This document shows positions 33,580 through 44,900 of a stretch of DNA of 64,000 bases, in pieces. The notes beneath the pieces were generated by a model. It was not told the origin of the DNA, did no database searches, and worked only from the letters and a program-made list of their open reading frames with translations. The translations under genes were made by a program, and so were the position numbers. Where the stretch lies: assembly GCF_000090795.2 (NCBI RefSeq), contig NW_003546264.1, positions 3,366-67,365 on the forward strand, read 5' to 3'. This DNA is from Amphimedon queenslandica (Eukaryota; Porifera; Demospongiae; Haplosclerida; Niphatidae). Each line of letters starts with the position of its first letter. Position 1 is the first letter of the stretch.

Positions 33580-34372
33580 TTAACAGCAGCCATAGGACTT
33601 CAACCCGTCGGCAATATTCATTGAGAATATTGCCAGAGGTGGCAAATAAAATGAGAGACTAACGACCACCATGGCCAACTGAGCACACCAACCAACGCTG
33701 CACTTTCCTCTGACATAATAATCTGCTTGAGTACCACAAAACTGACGAGCAAAATCAGAATGATATATAAGAGGAAAAAGAACCATCCCAGCAAGAAGAA
33801 ACAGGCCTAATAATTCATAATGGATTTAATAATGTTGATGATGATGATTTGAAATAACTTACATGCAAATAGTTGCAGTACAAAAGCCACAAGGTATATG
33901 GACTTCTCCTTTATTCTGGGCTTACAATAAGCCACAATTCCAATAATGAGGGATAGCATTATAAGGCAAGTACCAACACCATAGCAGATACTACTAGTAA
34001 AGAGATAGACAATATCACTGAGATCAATACTGGCCAGATTTGTCCTGTTTGAAGGAGAGAACTCAGGATAGACGTAAAGAGAGCAAATTGGCTGCACACT
34101 GGAGTCCTGCCCTAGTCCTGGGGTGTAACACATGTAGAATAAACCTGTTTCAATGTTAATGGCCTGGAGTGAGGTGGTAGGTGAGTTGATAGTGGTCCAT
34201 TGGGGGAATCCTGCGGCAACAACCAGACCAATGATGATTAAGAAAGTGCAGGCTAGCCAAGTTGTGGAGGCCACAGAGACCCCAGATACTGTCACTGGCC
34301 TTGGACGGAGCTTATGCGAGCTGCTGGAGTGAATGAGGTTCCTTGTACTCTCAGTGCGACTTGAAGCCATTG
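33580..34372 (-). CDS. LHFPL-like tetraspan membrane protein
   Basis: Two exons, about 33864-34372 and 33580-33805, about 240 residues from MASSRTESTRN; an in-frame ATG at 34442 would add 24 residues. Four hydrophobic segments are present: TWLACTFLIIIGLVVAAGF, SSICYGVGTCLIMLSLIIGI, VAFVLQLFACLFLLAGMVLF and AQLAMVVVSLSFYLPPLAIF. The pattern MVLFPLIYHSDFARQFCG then KCSVGW matches the LHFPL family (IYP...CG...NCSV.W), relatives of claudins that serve as auxiliary subunits of channels and of mechanotransduction complexes. The exact subfamily is uncertain. It is tail-to-tail with CZIB (68 bp apart). Confidence 0.72.
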
Positions 34373-34435
34373 CCTTTGTTTCTAGATCTGGAGTAAACAA
34401 GGGCGGGGCTGGATCTTTGCAACTTAACTGAGCAT

Positions 34436-34447
34436 AGCGCATGCGCA
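34436..34447. promoter_or_regulatory. NRF1-type site between LHFPL-like gene and TEN1
   Basis: AGCGCATGCGCA differs at one position from the palindromic NRF1 consensus. It lies between two divergent starts (34372 and 34553), as expected for a bidirectional promoter without a TATA box. Confidence 0.55.
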
Positions 34448-34552
34448 GAACTTATCCCCACCCCATAGTAACTATAGTAACCAGAGTCCCACCCACCGAT
34501 TGATTAGACAGTAGGCACACACTGAAGTGAATGGATCAAGGATCGATGGTTG

Positions 34553-34891
34553 ATGGATTCTAAGCCTCATGCCTCCTTTGTGTCGATAGGAGAGTTGGTG
34601 AGAAGAGGATGGCTCTCCTCTTTGGTTAGAGTAGTAGGTGTCAGCGGTGCTCTACACTCTGAGCAGGTCCTGTCCCTCTCTTATAAAGAGAATGAACTAA
34701 TGATTGATATTTCCTCAGTGCAGCCATTCAAATACTCACCAGGAACTGTGTATCAGTTCATAGGGGAGGTGAAGAGGGGGCGGGGCCAGGGCCTCAGAGG
34801 AGAGGTGTGGCTTAAAGCTCATTGCTATCGTCTGATGGAGGGACTTGACCTTGAAATGTACCACAGAATACAGGACATAAGAACAAAATAA
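34553..34891 (+). CDS. TEN1: TEN1, CST complex OB-fold subunit
   Basis: Intronless frame of 112 residues from MDSKPHASF; human TEN1 has 123. Matching features are an OB-fold pattern SLVRVVGVSGAL, then the conserved stretch VQPFKYSPGTVYQFIGEV (human VEPFHAQVGSLYIVLGEL) and the tail YRLMEGLDLEMYHRIQDIR (human CVEGMNLPLLEQAIREQR). TEN1 with STN1 and CTC1 forms the RPA-like CST complex, which caps telomeres and helps fill in the C-strand. The other two subunits are not in the window. Short OB proteins diverge fast, so this rests mainly on the C-terminal half. Confidence 0.78.
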   Translation: MDSKPHASFVSIGELVRRGWLSSLVRVVGVSGALHSEQVLSLSYKENELMIDISSVQPFKYSPGTVYQFIGEVKRGRGQGLRGEVWLKAHCYRLMEGLDLEMYHRIQDIRTK

Positions 34892-35105
34892 GAATAACAA
34901 TCGTTCATAATAGTGCTGAAATACGGTTAAAAATAACATGAAAAAGTGTATGTGAAATTAACGAAAACAATAATAATAATAATTAATAATAAAAATTAAT
35001 ATTGACCAGGTCACTACACAATATAAAAACGGTCTGAACTACAATAAAGAGGTGTGGCTTCCCACATTCATTGTGATTATGGATGGGTTTGGTTTGAGCA
35101 ACGAC
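34892..35105. other. Convergent 3' spacer between TEN1 and GRK
   Basis: AT-rich, with a short AAT run near 34973. No gene seen; it should hold both 3' UTRs. Confidence 0.5.
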
Positions 35106-37727
35106 CTATAGAATGGGGACACTCCTGGTGTATCCAAGTTCCCGTGCCCTTCTTGCTGGACTGTCCGATATCTGTCTCCTCTGAATGAGTCCTCCATCTT
35201 CCAGTGCTATGGGGCCACTTGGGTCCTTCGTGGAGTCGTGTTTGTGTATAGCATCTCTGAGGAACCGGAACCACATCTGGTGCTCCAGCTGTGACTAAAG
35301 GACATTAATAATGTACAGATGAGACAATGGGAGCTAATGTACCTCAAACTTTATACATGTCTCTCTCCTTGTTCCTATTGGTTGGAGTCTTATGATGTCC
35401 GTTCCTTTGATCTGTTTTGATTCGACTAAAATTGAAGACTCCGTGAAACTTATTGAGACCAAACCTTTGCTCATCGACTAGAGTACAAGATGGACATTAA
35501 CATCATCAAGTGATCAACTCTTACAGTAAAACTGTCTCCAATGTCCAACCTGTTTGGATAGAGTTTAAAATACTTCCTTTGCCAGTGGGTGAACATGGCA
35601 GCTGTTGATTGCTTGCTCCCATAGCCCTGGAGGAGAGAGTCATCAGTGAAGGATCCATCAGCAGTGTAGAATGCTATACAGCAATAAACCAGCATATTAA
35701 TTAATTTATTTATTAATTACGTAATATTCCATTTTTGCTTTTTGATCGCTCCTTTCCTTCTTGCTTCTCCTTATCTTGATTCACTGAGTCAAACACACTC
35801 TCTGCAATGATAATAATTAATTAATAGTGGGCGGAGCATTAAAAATAAGCCACACCTACCCATCATTTCTGCCTGCCACCTGTCAGATACCACCACATTA
35901 AATCGACTGTACATCTTCTGATCTTCATCATTTAACTATACAGTATTACGTTATTAACTGATATTCCATTATTATATACTTTAACTCCTCTTGTCTCGTC
36001 AGAGTCAAAGGAGCCAATATCAAAAGCATCAGCTGCATTCACCTCACCTCTGGGTGGGATTAGGGGCGGGGCATACTGAAGGGAACACACTCTCAATAAC
36101 TAGTCTATAACTATTAGATATATTACCTTTTTCTCCATCACATCGTCCCAGTTGAGATCAGAAAAGAACGGTAACTCTTTAATAGCATCAACCCTAAACA
36201 ATAATTAATTAATTAATTAATTAATTAATTAATTATGTGCGTGGGTGTCAGTCTAACCCTGTATCCAGGCAGCCCAGTCTTTTAGTAGGGTCCTTTTCCA
36301 GCAGTCCAGTTAATAATTGAGAGACACCAGGAGAGAATGAGCTAGGCATAGTAACCTCCTACAACATACATTCACATAACATACATCACGATCACTGTAT
36401 CTGTACTTGAGTACATGTACTGTCTTACCTTTGTGAGTGTGATCTGATCCACTTCATCTTTATTCTGTGACCTGAAGGGGCTGTGACTGAAAGAAAAGAC
36501 AAGTAATGAGAAGAACCTGTACTGATCCTAATATCTTACCCACGGAGGAGCTTATAAAGGACACAACCAAGAGAGAACCAATCAGCACTTTTATCATAAT
36601 GAACTCCTTTTTGAATAACCTCCGGGGCCATATACCCGTGGGTACCACTAGCAGACATACAATGAAGACATGAACATTAACATACGTGAGTCACTTACAC
36701 ACAGGAAGAAGGTTTCCGATCAGAGAACTCACAAGCCAGTCCAAGATCAGATAACCTTATGTGCCCGGCCTCATCCAACAGGACATTAGAGGGCTAAGGG
36801 GGAAGTGATTAATAATAATCCATTATTATTATTATTAATTACTTTAAGGTCCCGATAGACTATCAGCTGAGAATGAATGTGCTCAAGTGCCAGAATTAGT
36901 TCAGCTGCATAAAACCGAACCTAATTATAAATAATTAATGAAGTAATCAATCAATCAATCAATTAATTAAAGTACTTCTGCTTCGTTGAATACTCCATGT
37001 TGAGTCAAATGATAATGAAGATCACCTCCTAATTAATAATAATTAATAATAATTAATATGCAACATAAGAACTTGTATATGCATCAAAAATATGATAAAA
37101 ATTGGAAATTTTCTGCTTTCCATTTTGGCAAAGTAAGGCCCAAGACCTTATACTATAGTACAGGGACTTTGGTCAGATTTTGGAGACGCTTTTAAAATTT
37201 ATAAAAAAGAATTTACCATTCATTAGATCAAGAATGAAGCACAACTTCTCTGGAGTCTGAAAGGCATAATAAAGATTAACAACAAATGGACTGTTGACCT
37301 AATAGTGGATGAGTCAATTAATAATAGTCTATTAATAATTACTTTTGCCAGCATATTCCTTTCATTCAGTGCTAGCAGTTCTCCTCTCTTCACTTTAATC
37401 CTCTTCTTGTCGAGCAGTTTCATAGCAAACCTAACACCACCCACCCAGTGATCATAACTACCAATCTACAGTTAATGAGATGGTCCCTTACATTTTCCCA
37501 GAATCATCTTTCCGGCAACCAAACACTTCACCAAAACCTCCTCTACCAATGATACGATGAACATTGAAATCACTTAAACTTATCTGAATTAAATAAATAA
37601 ATAAATAAATAAAATTAATAATAATAATAATTCATGACTTACTGTGTGAGGGACTGATAGTTCAATGTATTTCCATTGACAGTAACGAACATAATGGGAG
37701 CTAAAATAAATAATAATAATAATAATG

Positions 37728-37766
<39 letters not shown>

Positions 37767-39013
37767 TAACGTGTGTGTATGTAAGAATTTACAAAAACAG
37801 GAAATTCCAGTTCTTTGTAATAAAATACAAACAAAATGAAGTACAACAGCTACTACTAATGTTATGCCAAAGACACTTGCCAACTAATTTAAAGCACACA
37901 CACACACACACACACAGAGGTACAGCTGCTACTGTATTGTAGTATTCAAATAATGGAGAAGAGTAATTGATTAATAAATTAGATTATTAATAAAAATCAA
38001 AGAAATTCCACCAGATCACAACAATACACAAGTACATGTACCTGTGAATGAAGTCCTTCATGTATAGACCAGTCAACTCGTCATAAAGATACTCTTTAAT
38101 CTCCTGTAGCAATGGAGGGAGGACCATTAACACATTCACGTGTAATGGATAGCCAATACTCCTTACCCCATATAATTTTGTTGAAACTTCATTTGCTTTT
38201 AACGATACTGTCACTTTATCCGTAATTTCTTTAGGAATTTTCTAAAATGAAAAAGGTGCATTAGATAAAAAATTGGCCACACCCACAAACAAGAGCCTAC
38301 ATGTCCCATAGCAACGAGGTTACCATGGCAACACTTACTGAGGACATTGCCAGCATGTCAGCATAAATGTATTTATCATAAATCTGTTTAGCTTTCTTTT
38401 GTCTACTAACAATGGAGGACGTCTTCTCGTAATCAAGAATCTGTAGAGAGAGAGAGAGAGAGAGAGAGAAGGAGGTTTTACAGTTTCCTGGAGTTGATGA
38501 AGGTCCAATGTTATTAAACACACAATTAACATGCCAGGGATATATTAATAATAATAAAACATTGAAAGAGGAAAATGGAGGTAGCCAAAGCAGTTGTAGT
38601 GTGTAAAGCCTTACCGCCTTTAGGAATGAATAAGTAACACACAATGGGGGAATGAACTTCTCAAGAAAATAAGTACCTGCCAGAGAAAGGGAGAGAGAGA
38701 GGGGGGAGGGAGGGAGGGGGAGAGTGATATTAATATAATATCCAGAGGCTTCCCTCTATATGTAGAGTACCCATTCTTTGCTTGTGTATTCTGTGAAAGT
38801 TGAGCTCATTCTTGAACGAGAGCCACTTGTGGACCACGTCATGGACACTAAAATAAGACACAGCAACTGAACTGTGGCATGGCTACTGATAATAATTCTG
38901 TACCTGTTGTCAGGCAGGACTATCTTCTTTAAAGTCTTTGCTCCAGGATTGCGGGACTTCTCTATCGTCATTAGGTAAGACACATCAGCCAGAACACTCT
39001 CCAGGTCAGCCAT
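35106..39013 (-). CDS. GRK2: G protein-coupled receptor kinase, GRK2/3 type (RGS-kinase-PH)
   Basis: Roughly twenty small exons from ATG 39013 to TAG 35106-35108. The N terminus [20 protein letters not shown] nearly equals vertebrate GRK2. RGS-homology exons follow (37990-38860). The kinase domain shows [18 protein letters not shown] (about 37380-37440), [20 protein letters not shown] with DLK (36840-36920), the DLG version of the DFG motif (about 36740), [20 protein letters not shown] and ADWFSLGC (about 36545-36660), and [20 protein letters not shown] (about 36000-36080). A C-terminal PH domain follows ([16 protein letters not shown], 35530-35600; [12 protein letters not shown], about 35250). 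GRK2/3 phosphorylates activated receptors and binds G-beta-gamma through the PH region. A satellite copy lies in one intron. Confidence 0.94.
37060..37215 (-). repeat. Satellite copy in GRK intron
   Basis: One partial unit with ACTTGTATATGCATCAAAAA, a core ACTATAGTACAGGGACTTTGG near 37151 (left arm decayed) and GATTTTGGAGACGCTTTTAA. It reads forward on the + strand, antisense to GRK. Confidence 0.85.
37711..37765. repeat. (AAT)n microsatellite in GRK intron
   Basis: About 18 AAT units with one GAT on the + strand; ATT on the GRK sense strand. An (AC)n run follows at about 37896-37917 and a (GA)n run at about 38443-38470. Confidence 0.85.
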
Positions 39014-39091
39014 TATCAACTCAAGGAGAGAGAGAGTGTCTGTTCTCTGACTTGCTTCCCGACCTCTCCCAGTATAAGCTACTCTACACGT

Positions 39092-39103
39092 CACGTGACG
39101 TCA
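39092..39103. promoter_or_regulatory. Overlapping E-box and CRE upstream of GRK
   Basis: CACGTG (39092-39097) overlaps the full palindromic CRE TGACGTCA (39096-39103), 79 bp upstream of the GRK start codon. E-box and CRE palindromes are classic bHLH and CREB/ATF sites; their use here is inferred from position only. Confidence 0.5.
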
Positions 39104-39555
39104 CACATCCCAAGCTTAGGAATGAGAACTTGTTTCAATACAAACTAGTGTCTCATCATCCATCACAATATATTGAATGTTTCATTCCAATTTTCAATGA
39201 CTATTTTCACTCAATTTTAGTTAAAGTTATTTACTTTTCACCCCACTGATTGCTATTGCTGGCTCTAAAGTGCTACCTTTAGTCCGGAATATATTAAACT
39301 AATGATCACTGGTTTCAAAAGGAGCAGCTCTATATTTGAGTAGAGTACAATACATGAAGAGTCAAAGTCAAGCAGTGACGGCTTCAAGGAACATTAGCAG
39401 ATTAAGGAACTGCCATATTGGTTATCAATTGAAGTGGAATTGTTGAACTAAAATGATGAAATTATTAATAAACAAAGCCAAGGGCCACTGAACAAGTTTA
39501 AACAACAAAAGGGAAGCATACATCATAATCTAAATACATGTACATGTATTTGAGT
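39104..39555. other. Spacer upstream of GRK and downstream of PPIE
   Basis: No coding region, repeat or RNA structure recognised. Both neighbours run on the minus strand. Confidence 0.5.
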
Positions 39556-40361
39556 TTATATTTCTCCACAGTTTGATATTACAACTGATCTACTTGTCTT
39601 CCCTGATTGGGTTCCGGCTCTTTCCATTTCCCTAACAACATCCAATCCTTCAATAACCTGCCCAAACACCACATGTTTACCATCCAGCCAGCCGGTCTTA
39701 TCCAGGGTTATGAAGAACTGAGACCCGTTGGTATTAGGACCTGAATTAGCCATTGACAATAGACCAGGTTTGGTGTGCTTTAATTGGAAATTCTCATCGT
39801 CAAACTTGTTACCATAAATAGATTTACCGCCTGTCCCGTTTCGATTGGTAAAGTCTCCACCTTGACACATGAACTTTGGTATTATTCTATGAAATGGACA
39901 CCCTTTAAACCCGTATCCCTTTTCTCCCGTACAAAGCATACGAAAGTTTTCAGCAGTCCGAGGTACAATGTCTGAGTGTAGCTCCATCACAATACGACCA
40001 GCAGAAGATTGACCAATCAGAATATCAAAATAGACACGAGGTTTAGCATGTTTCTTGGTGGGAGGCTCCCCTTCCTCCCCTTCAGCCCCGCCCTTCTCTC
40101 CCTCAGCCACGCCCTTCTCTTCCTCTCTCTCTTCCAGTGTCTTCCCCACGTATGTCTTGATCCAGGTATCCTCTGACCAGACTGGCCTTGAACTGCCCTC
40201 TTTCAGCATCTTGGGTCTCGCTATGTTCACTCGGATTGTACGTCCGAATATTTCAGAATTATCCATATTATCAATAGCAGCAGCTGCATCCTCTAGAATA
40301 AACAACAATAACAAAAATAATATTAAAAATAATAATAATAATAAAATAATAATAATAATAA

Positions 40362-40419
<58 letters not shown>

Positions 40420-41457
40420 TTAATGAGTAATAGCAAGATAAGGTGGTAATAAATGTAAATGGTCCCCATAGACACAACACAATTGATGACACACACTCAC
40501 TCACAAACTGTTACTACTGTAGTGTATGGATCAGATTAAATGTGTCATAAAGAGAGAGGGAGAGAGAGAGAGAGAAAATGGTAGGAAATGAAGAGAGCAG
40601 GTTTCATTAGACTGATATGGTCAGAATTTGGAACAAGAAGTTGTAAAGAACAAGAGTTCAAAGGCACATCATTATAATTAGATAACAGAAGAATGTACAA
40701 CTGCAGGACATCACGTATACTGGTATAGTTCCATATTTACTCTTACTATCGTAAACTTGGCCAAGGACCAATAGATATACATGTACATCTATTACTAGTA
40801 CATGATGTATTATTAGTACATGATGTATTATTAGTACATGATGTATTATTAGTACATGATGTATTATTAGTACATGATGTATTATTAGTACATGATGTAT
40901 TATTAGTACATGATGTATTATTAGTACTTGATGTATTATTAGTACATGATGTATTATTAGTACATGATGTATTATTAGTACATGATGTATTATTAGTACA
41001 TGATGTATTATTAGTACTTGATGTATTATTAGTACTTGATGTATTATTAGTACTTGTAAACATAAACAAAGGAAATTACAATAATGGAACATAAACAAAC
41101 AAACACTGAGGAATAATCATATTGTGGGAGGGGCTAAAATTCCCTTTTTCAAAATTTCATTGTGTTCATATAATTAGAAAATACAAATCCTTGTGCAACA
41201 GCCTCTTAGCATTACATTAATAATAATACTAACATGATGCTAGCTAATGTAGCAATGCTGTTAATAACTTTACCAGTTGCTTCAAACTCCACAAAAGCAA
41301 ACCCTCTGTGCTTCTGGGAGGAGTAGTCCAGAGGAATGCTAATGTCCACAATATCACCAAAAGGAATAAAGGCAGAATGGAGTATCTTTTCATTGACCTC
41401 TTCCGATAAGCCGCCAACGTATAAAACACGTTTGTTAGCTTGAGCAATGGTAGCCAT
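39556..41457 (-). CDS. PPIE: PPIE, spliceosomal cyclophilin (RRM plus PPIase)
   Basis: Two exons, 41274-41457 and 39556-40292, about 306 residues (human 301). The RRM (residues 9-85) has RNP motifs RVLYVGGL and HRGFAFVEF; exon 2 resumes with [19 protein letters not shown] Glu/Gly/Lys linker leads to the cyclophilin domain with [16 protein letters not shown] (catalytic Arg), [16 protein letters not shown] and [11 protein letters not shown] (Trp that confers cyclosporin binding). PPIE joins the activated spliceosome with XAB2/Aquarius-type factors and isomerises Xaa-Pro bonds. The single 981-nt intron carries an (ATT)n run and an 18-bp minisatellite. Confidence 0.95.
40312..40420. repeat. (AAT)n-rich microsatellite in PPIE intron
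   Basis: AAT and AAAT units on the + strand, T-rich on the PPIE sense strand, just upstream of the exon 2 acceptor at 40292. Confidence 0.9.
40790..41056. repeat. 18-bp minisatellite, about 14 copies, in PPIE intron
   Basis: The unit is TATTAGTACATGATGTAT, with a few copies having CTTGA in place of CATGA. Copies are almost identical, indicating recent expansion. Because 18 is a multiple of three, long repeated frames appear on the minus strand, but they lie in an intron. Confidence 0.95.
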
Positions 41458-41997
41458 TTTATTGTTAATAACGTAAACCACACCCATGGAATTCCCGGAT
41501 ACTTTAATTGTACAATCTCCGTTTAGATTCTGGTTATTATTAGTAAAGTTTCCGTATAGTTTCCTACTAGACCACGCCCACGCATAGACTGCCTGCTCCT
41601 GCAGAGATAGAGATAGAGGGAAGAAAGGTGAAGTGATAAAGAGAGAGAAGGTTCCCTTTCTGTCAGCTCTTCTCTCTACTCCTGGACACTAATAGCTCAG
41701 GTCTCTCAATCTAATCCTCTCCTTCTCTTTCTTGAGGTATTTCTGCTCACAATAAACAGCTACACGCTTGCCATCTTCACCTGTCATTGGCTAATGTACA
41801 GCTTACGGTGTATGCCTCCAGTAGCCTTCTGTTCAATTGATACCTTCTTTTGAGCTGTTACCCGCCACTCTCTTAGCTCAAGCCTCTTGTCCTTTGTTTA
41901 TTTATCATCTTGTGAAGATAATACTTGTTTATTGATAAACATAACATTGAGCTAATCATAATTTTATTTTATTATGACCTTTCTCTTCTAGATTACA
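41458..41997. promoter_or_regulatory. Divergent spacer, PPIE / W-K-K-R-L repeat gene
   Basis: 540 bp between divergent starts. It contains TTATTATTAGTAAAG and CT/AG-rich stretches but no coding sequence I can support. A 5' UTR exon of the + gene may end before TTCTCTTCTAG at about 41982-41991. Confidence 0.4.
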
Positions 41998-44900
41998 ATG
42001 GACTCTGATGACACTAAAGAGAATGGACCACAGGTACTGCTCTATGACTCATACACTAGTTTATATTCTACAGCTTCTCATGTACAACAGTATATGCTGT
42101 ACATCAATACATTAACATCATCATCATCATCATTATTATTAATATGGCCATACATTACTTTACTTTAAATGGTCAAACCTTGTGATCACTATTAATCATT
42201 CTACTGATGCCTTCAATAGTTATTAGTAGTTATTACAAGGTAGCAGCTGCACTGTATTTGAATTAATTACAGGTGTGGTGATGTGTGTGTGTGTCTGATA
42301 AGATGTAGTACAATTGTTATTTTAAACTATTAATTATATTTATTTAGTCTAAGAAGCCTCCGGTTGTTCAACCTAAGCCCAAACCACGCCCAGGGTCTGC
42401 CCCTCGTACTGTTAGGGTAACACCCTCCATCACTGACCTTGGGAAGAAACCTTCTCTGACTTCAAACGGATCGAAACATGAAGAGCCCAACGACGAGGAG
42501 ACTGAAAATGTAAGTTTGATAATACTAACTGCATGATAACCTGTGTACAGTGTACAGACATGTACGTACTCACCCTCCCTCTTTCTCCCCCCCCTCTCTC
42601 CCTCTCCCCCCCCTCTCTCTCTCCTACTCTCTCCCTCCCTCCCTCCTCTAGGTTGATGATATTGAGCTTAATCCTGAGAGTTTGGCACAATTCAGTAAAA
42701 TAGATTTTGATGCTGTGGTAAGTCAAAGGGAGAGAGAGGAGTTTGCAGTAATGTCAGACTGTCAGTAGTGTACATGTACATGTACATGGTTCAAGAGGTA
42801 GTAATTTGTAATATGAGAAGAGAAAATGGCTGCCTTGTAAAGATATCCCGTTACTTATATTCTTTAAACTTGTTTTAATTATTAAACACAACCTTAGCTT
42901 GTAGTGACAGTACATGTATCAATAAAGCCATTATGACCTAGTGTCTGGTTGTAAACAGGTTGACTCTCCTTCTTTGATCCGTTACACTCACTGAATAATG
43001 ACAAGTAGACTAGTAGGAGGTTCCTTAATGACAATAGATTGTGTATTATGTACATGTACATGTACATGATCAATGACTGGAGTGTGTGTGTGTGTGGATA
43101 TGAAGTTGTTGTGTTTATTCACTTCATGTCCTCATGTGTGTACTAGTACATTAATTCATGTACTGCTGAGAATTGAACCGTCACCATTGCGTGACACACT
43201 AACAATAATAATGTGAATAGAAGCTGATGGATCTGTTTGTTTGTGTTGCTTCATAATCAGATCCATATGTAATTAATAAACATTATATCTCCCTAGCAAC
43301 GCTATTCAATGCTGGACACAGCTGCCCAGAGACAGAAAGCTTACCTCGGCCACGGGAAAGGACTCCAGCAAAGGAGGCTCCCTGGGCACCTGGCTCACAA
43401 GGTTGGAGATGATTATTATGAAAAGAGAAAGTCGTACGACCCCAAAGTCCTCCTGGAGGCCTCATCTCATGACTTCACCAGTAGGAACAGGAGCATCACT
43501 AGTGCTGCCATCATAGAGAGTAGCCCTCCGCAGAGCGAGGAAGAGAGAGAGAAACAGGTAAAGGAACCCTCTGACTTTCTTGTGACTGATGACACCATTG
43601 TTTGTTAGTTTAATGACTTGTTTTGATTCATACACTCCATTCATTATGATACATTTACTGTAGTACATGTGTGTATATTAAAGTCTGATCAATATTGTTA
43701 ATACAATAATGATACAGTGCATCAACCACCTTCAGTACATCTACCAATATTAATAATGATTAGTTCAGCACTTACAGTACATCATAATATGCAGCTTACT
43801 GTAGCTATAATACCAGTAACTCTACTCCTCTTAATGTAAGTACACCAATACAGCACATGTAACATGATTATTGACATTTTTTGAATTAATGAGATATTTT
43901 TATGTACATTTTATAGTAATATACATTATTATTATTATTATTATTATTATTTTATTTCTTTAGATATTAGCAAAGGTGGGTGTGCCTCAGGGTGGGGCTA
44001 TATCAGGCCTGGCCCAGTTGTTCAAGAAGAACTCTAAGCTATCCCGTAGTGCCAGCAGTGGCAGTAAGGACAGGCTGGAGGGGCCCCCTGCCGTAAAAGC
44101 TAAACCGAATAAGAAATCTTCAAATACAAGTTCACCTGACATGTCACGCTTAAGAAATGTTGAAGCCTCTCCTCGTTCATCATTCAAGTTCTTTAAGAAG
44201 AAGAAGGGGCGGAATCAAGATGGAGATGATATCAGTCAACGTTCGGTCGATGACCTTCAGTCAGAGACCTCCAGCCTCTCCAGCATGAGCAGGATATCAA
44301 TCAAAGAAGAAGAAGGAGACAAGGCAGAGTCTCCCAGCCATGAGCCAGCCACTTCTCCTCAGCACTCATCATCACCACGGCAACCAGTATCTATTGAAAC
44401 CACTCCCAGTCGACCAGACCCATCTCCTCTTGGAGTGACGTTACGGAGCCCAAAGGAAGGGAATAGTAGCAGCAGCCGCGTTGACTCACTTCTGTTTAAG
44501 GAAGAGGTTCCATCATTGTTTAATGATGACTCGATGCTGCTCGACAGTGAACTGACTAGCTTGTTGGATAAAACAAAAACTGATTTTACGAGCAAAGAAA
44601 AGAAGCAGGAGGAGCAAAAGGAAGAAGAGAAAGAGAAAGAGAGAGTAGCTCCACCCTCTGCTAGCAGGTCTACTGGGCCTGCTGGGTCTATTGAGGTATC
44701 AAAGTTGGGAGGGCCGGAGAAGCCGTTAAGAAAGACTCGCTCTTCAAAAGTGAATGTATCAGCTTATGATAGAGCAGCAGCTGATGCTATAAGGAATGTG
44801 AAGGAGAGAGAGAAAGAGAGAGAGAAGGAGAGAGAGGAAGAGAAGAAAAAGAAGGATAAAGATAGACTAGTCCTTTTTGAAGATGAGACAGAGTCCAGAA

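Noticed and set aside
34373-34442. Upstream ATG of the LHFPL-like gene
   Set aside because: It is possible, but it lies within the NRF1-type promoter element; the ATG at 34372 has better context (AATGG) and gives a normal-length N terminus.
37589-37883. Poly-Ile and poly-Tyr open frames
   Set aside because: They are translations of the AAT microsatellite in a GRK intron.
40658-41098. Open frames of repeated NNTSCT or HHVLII peptides
   Set aside because: They are translations of the 18-bp minisatellite in the PPIE intron.
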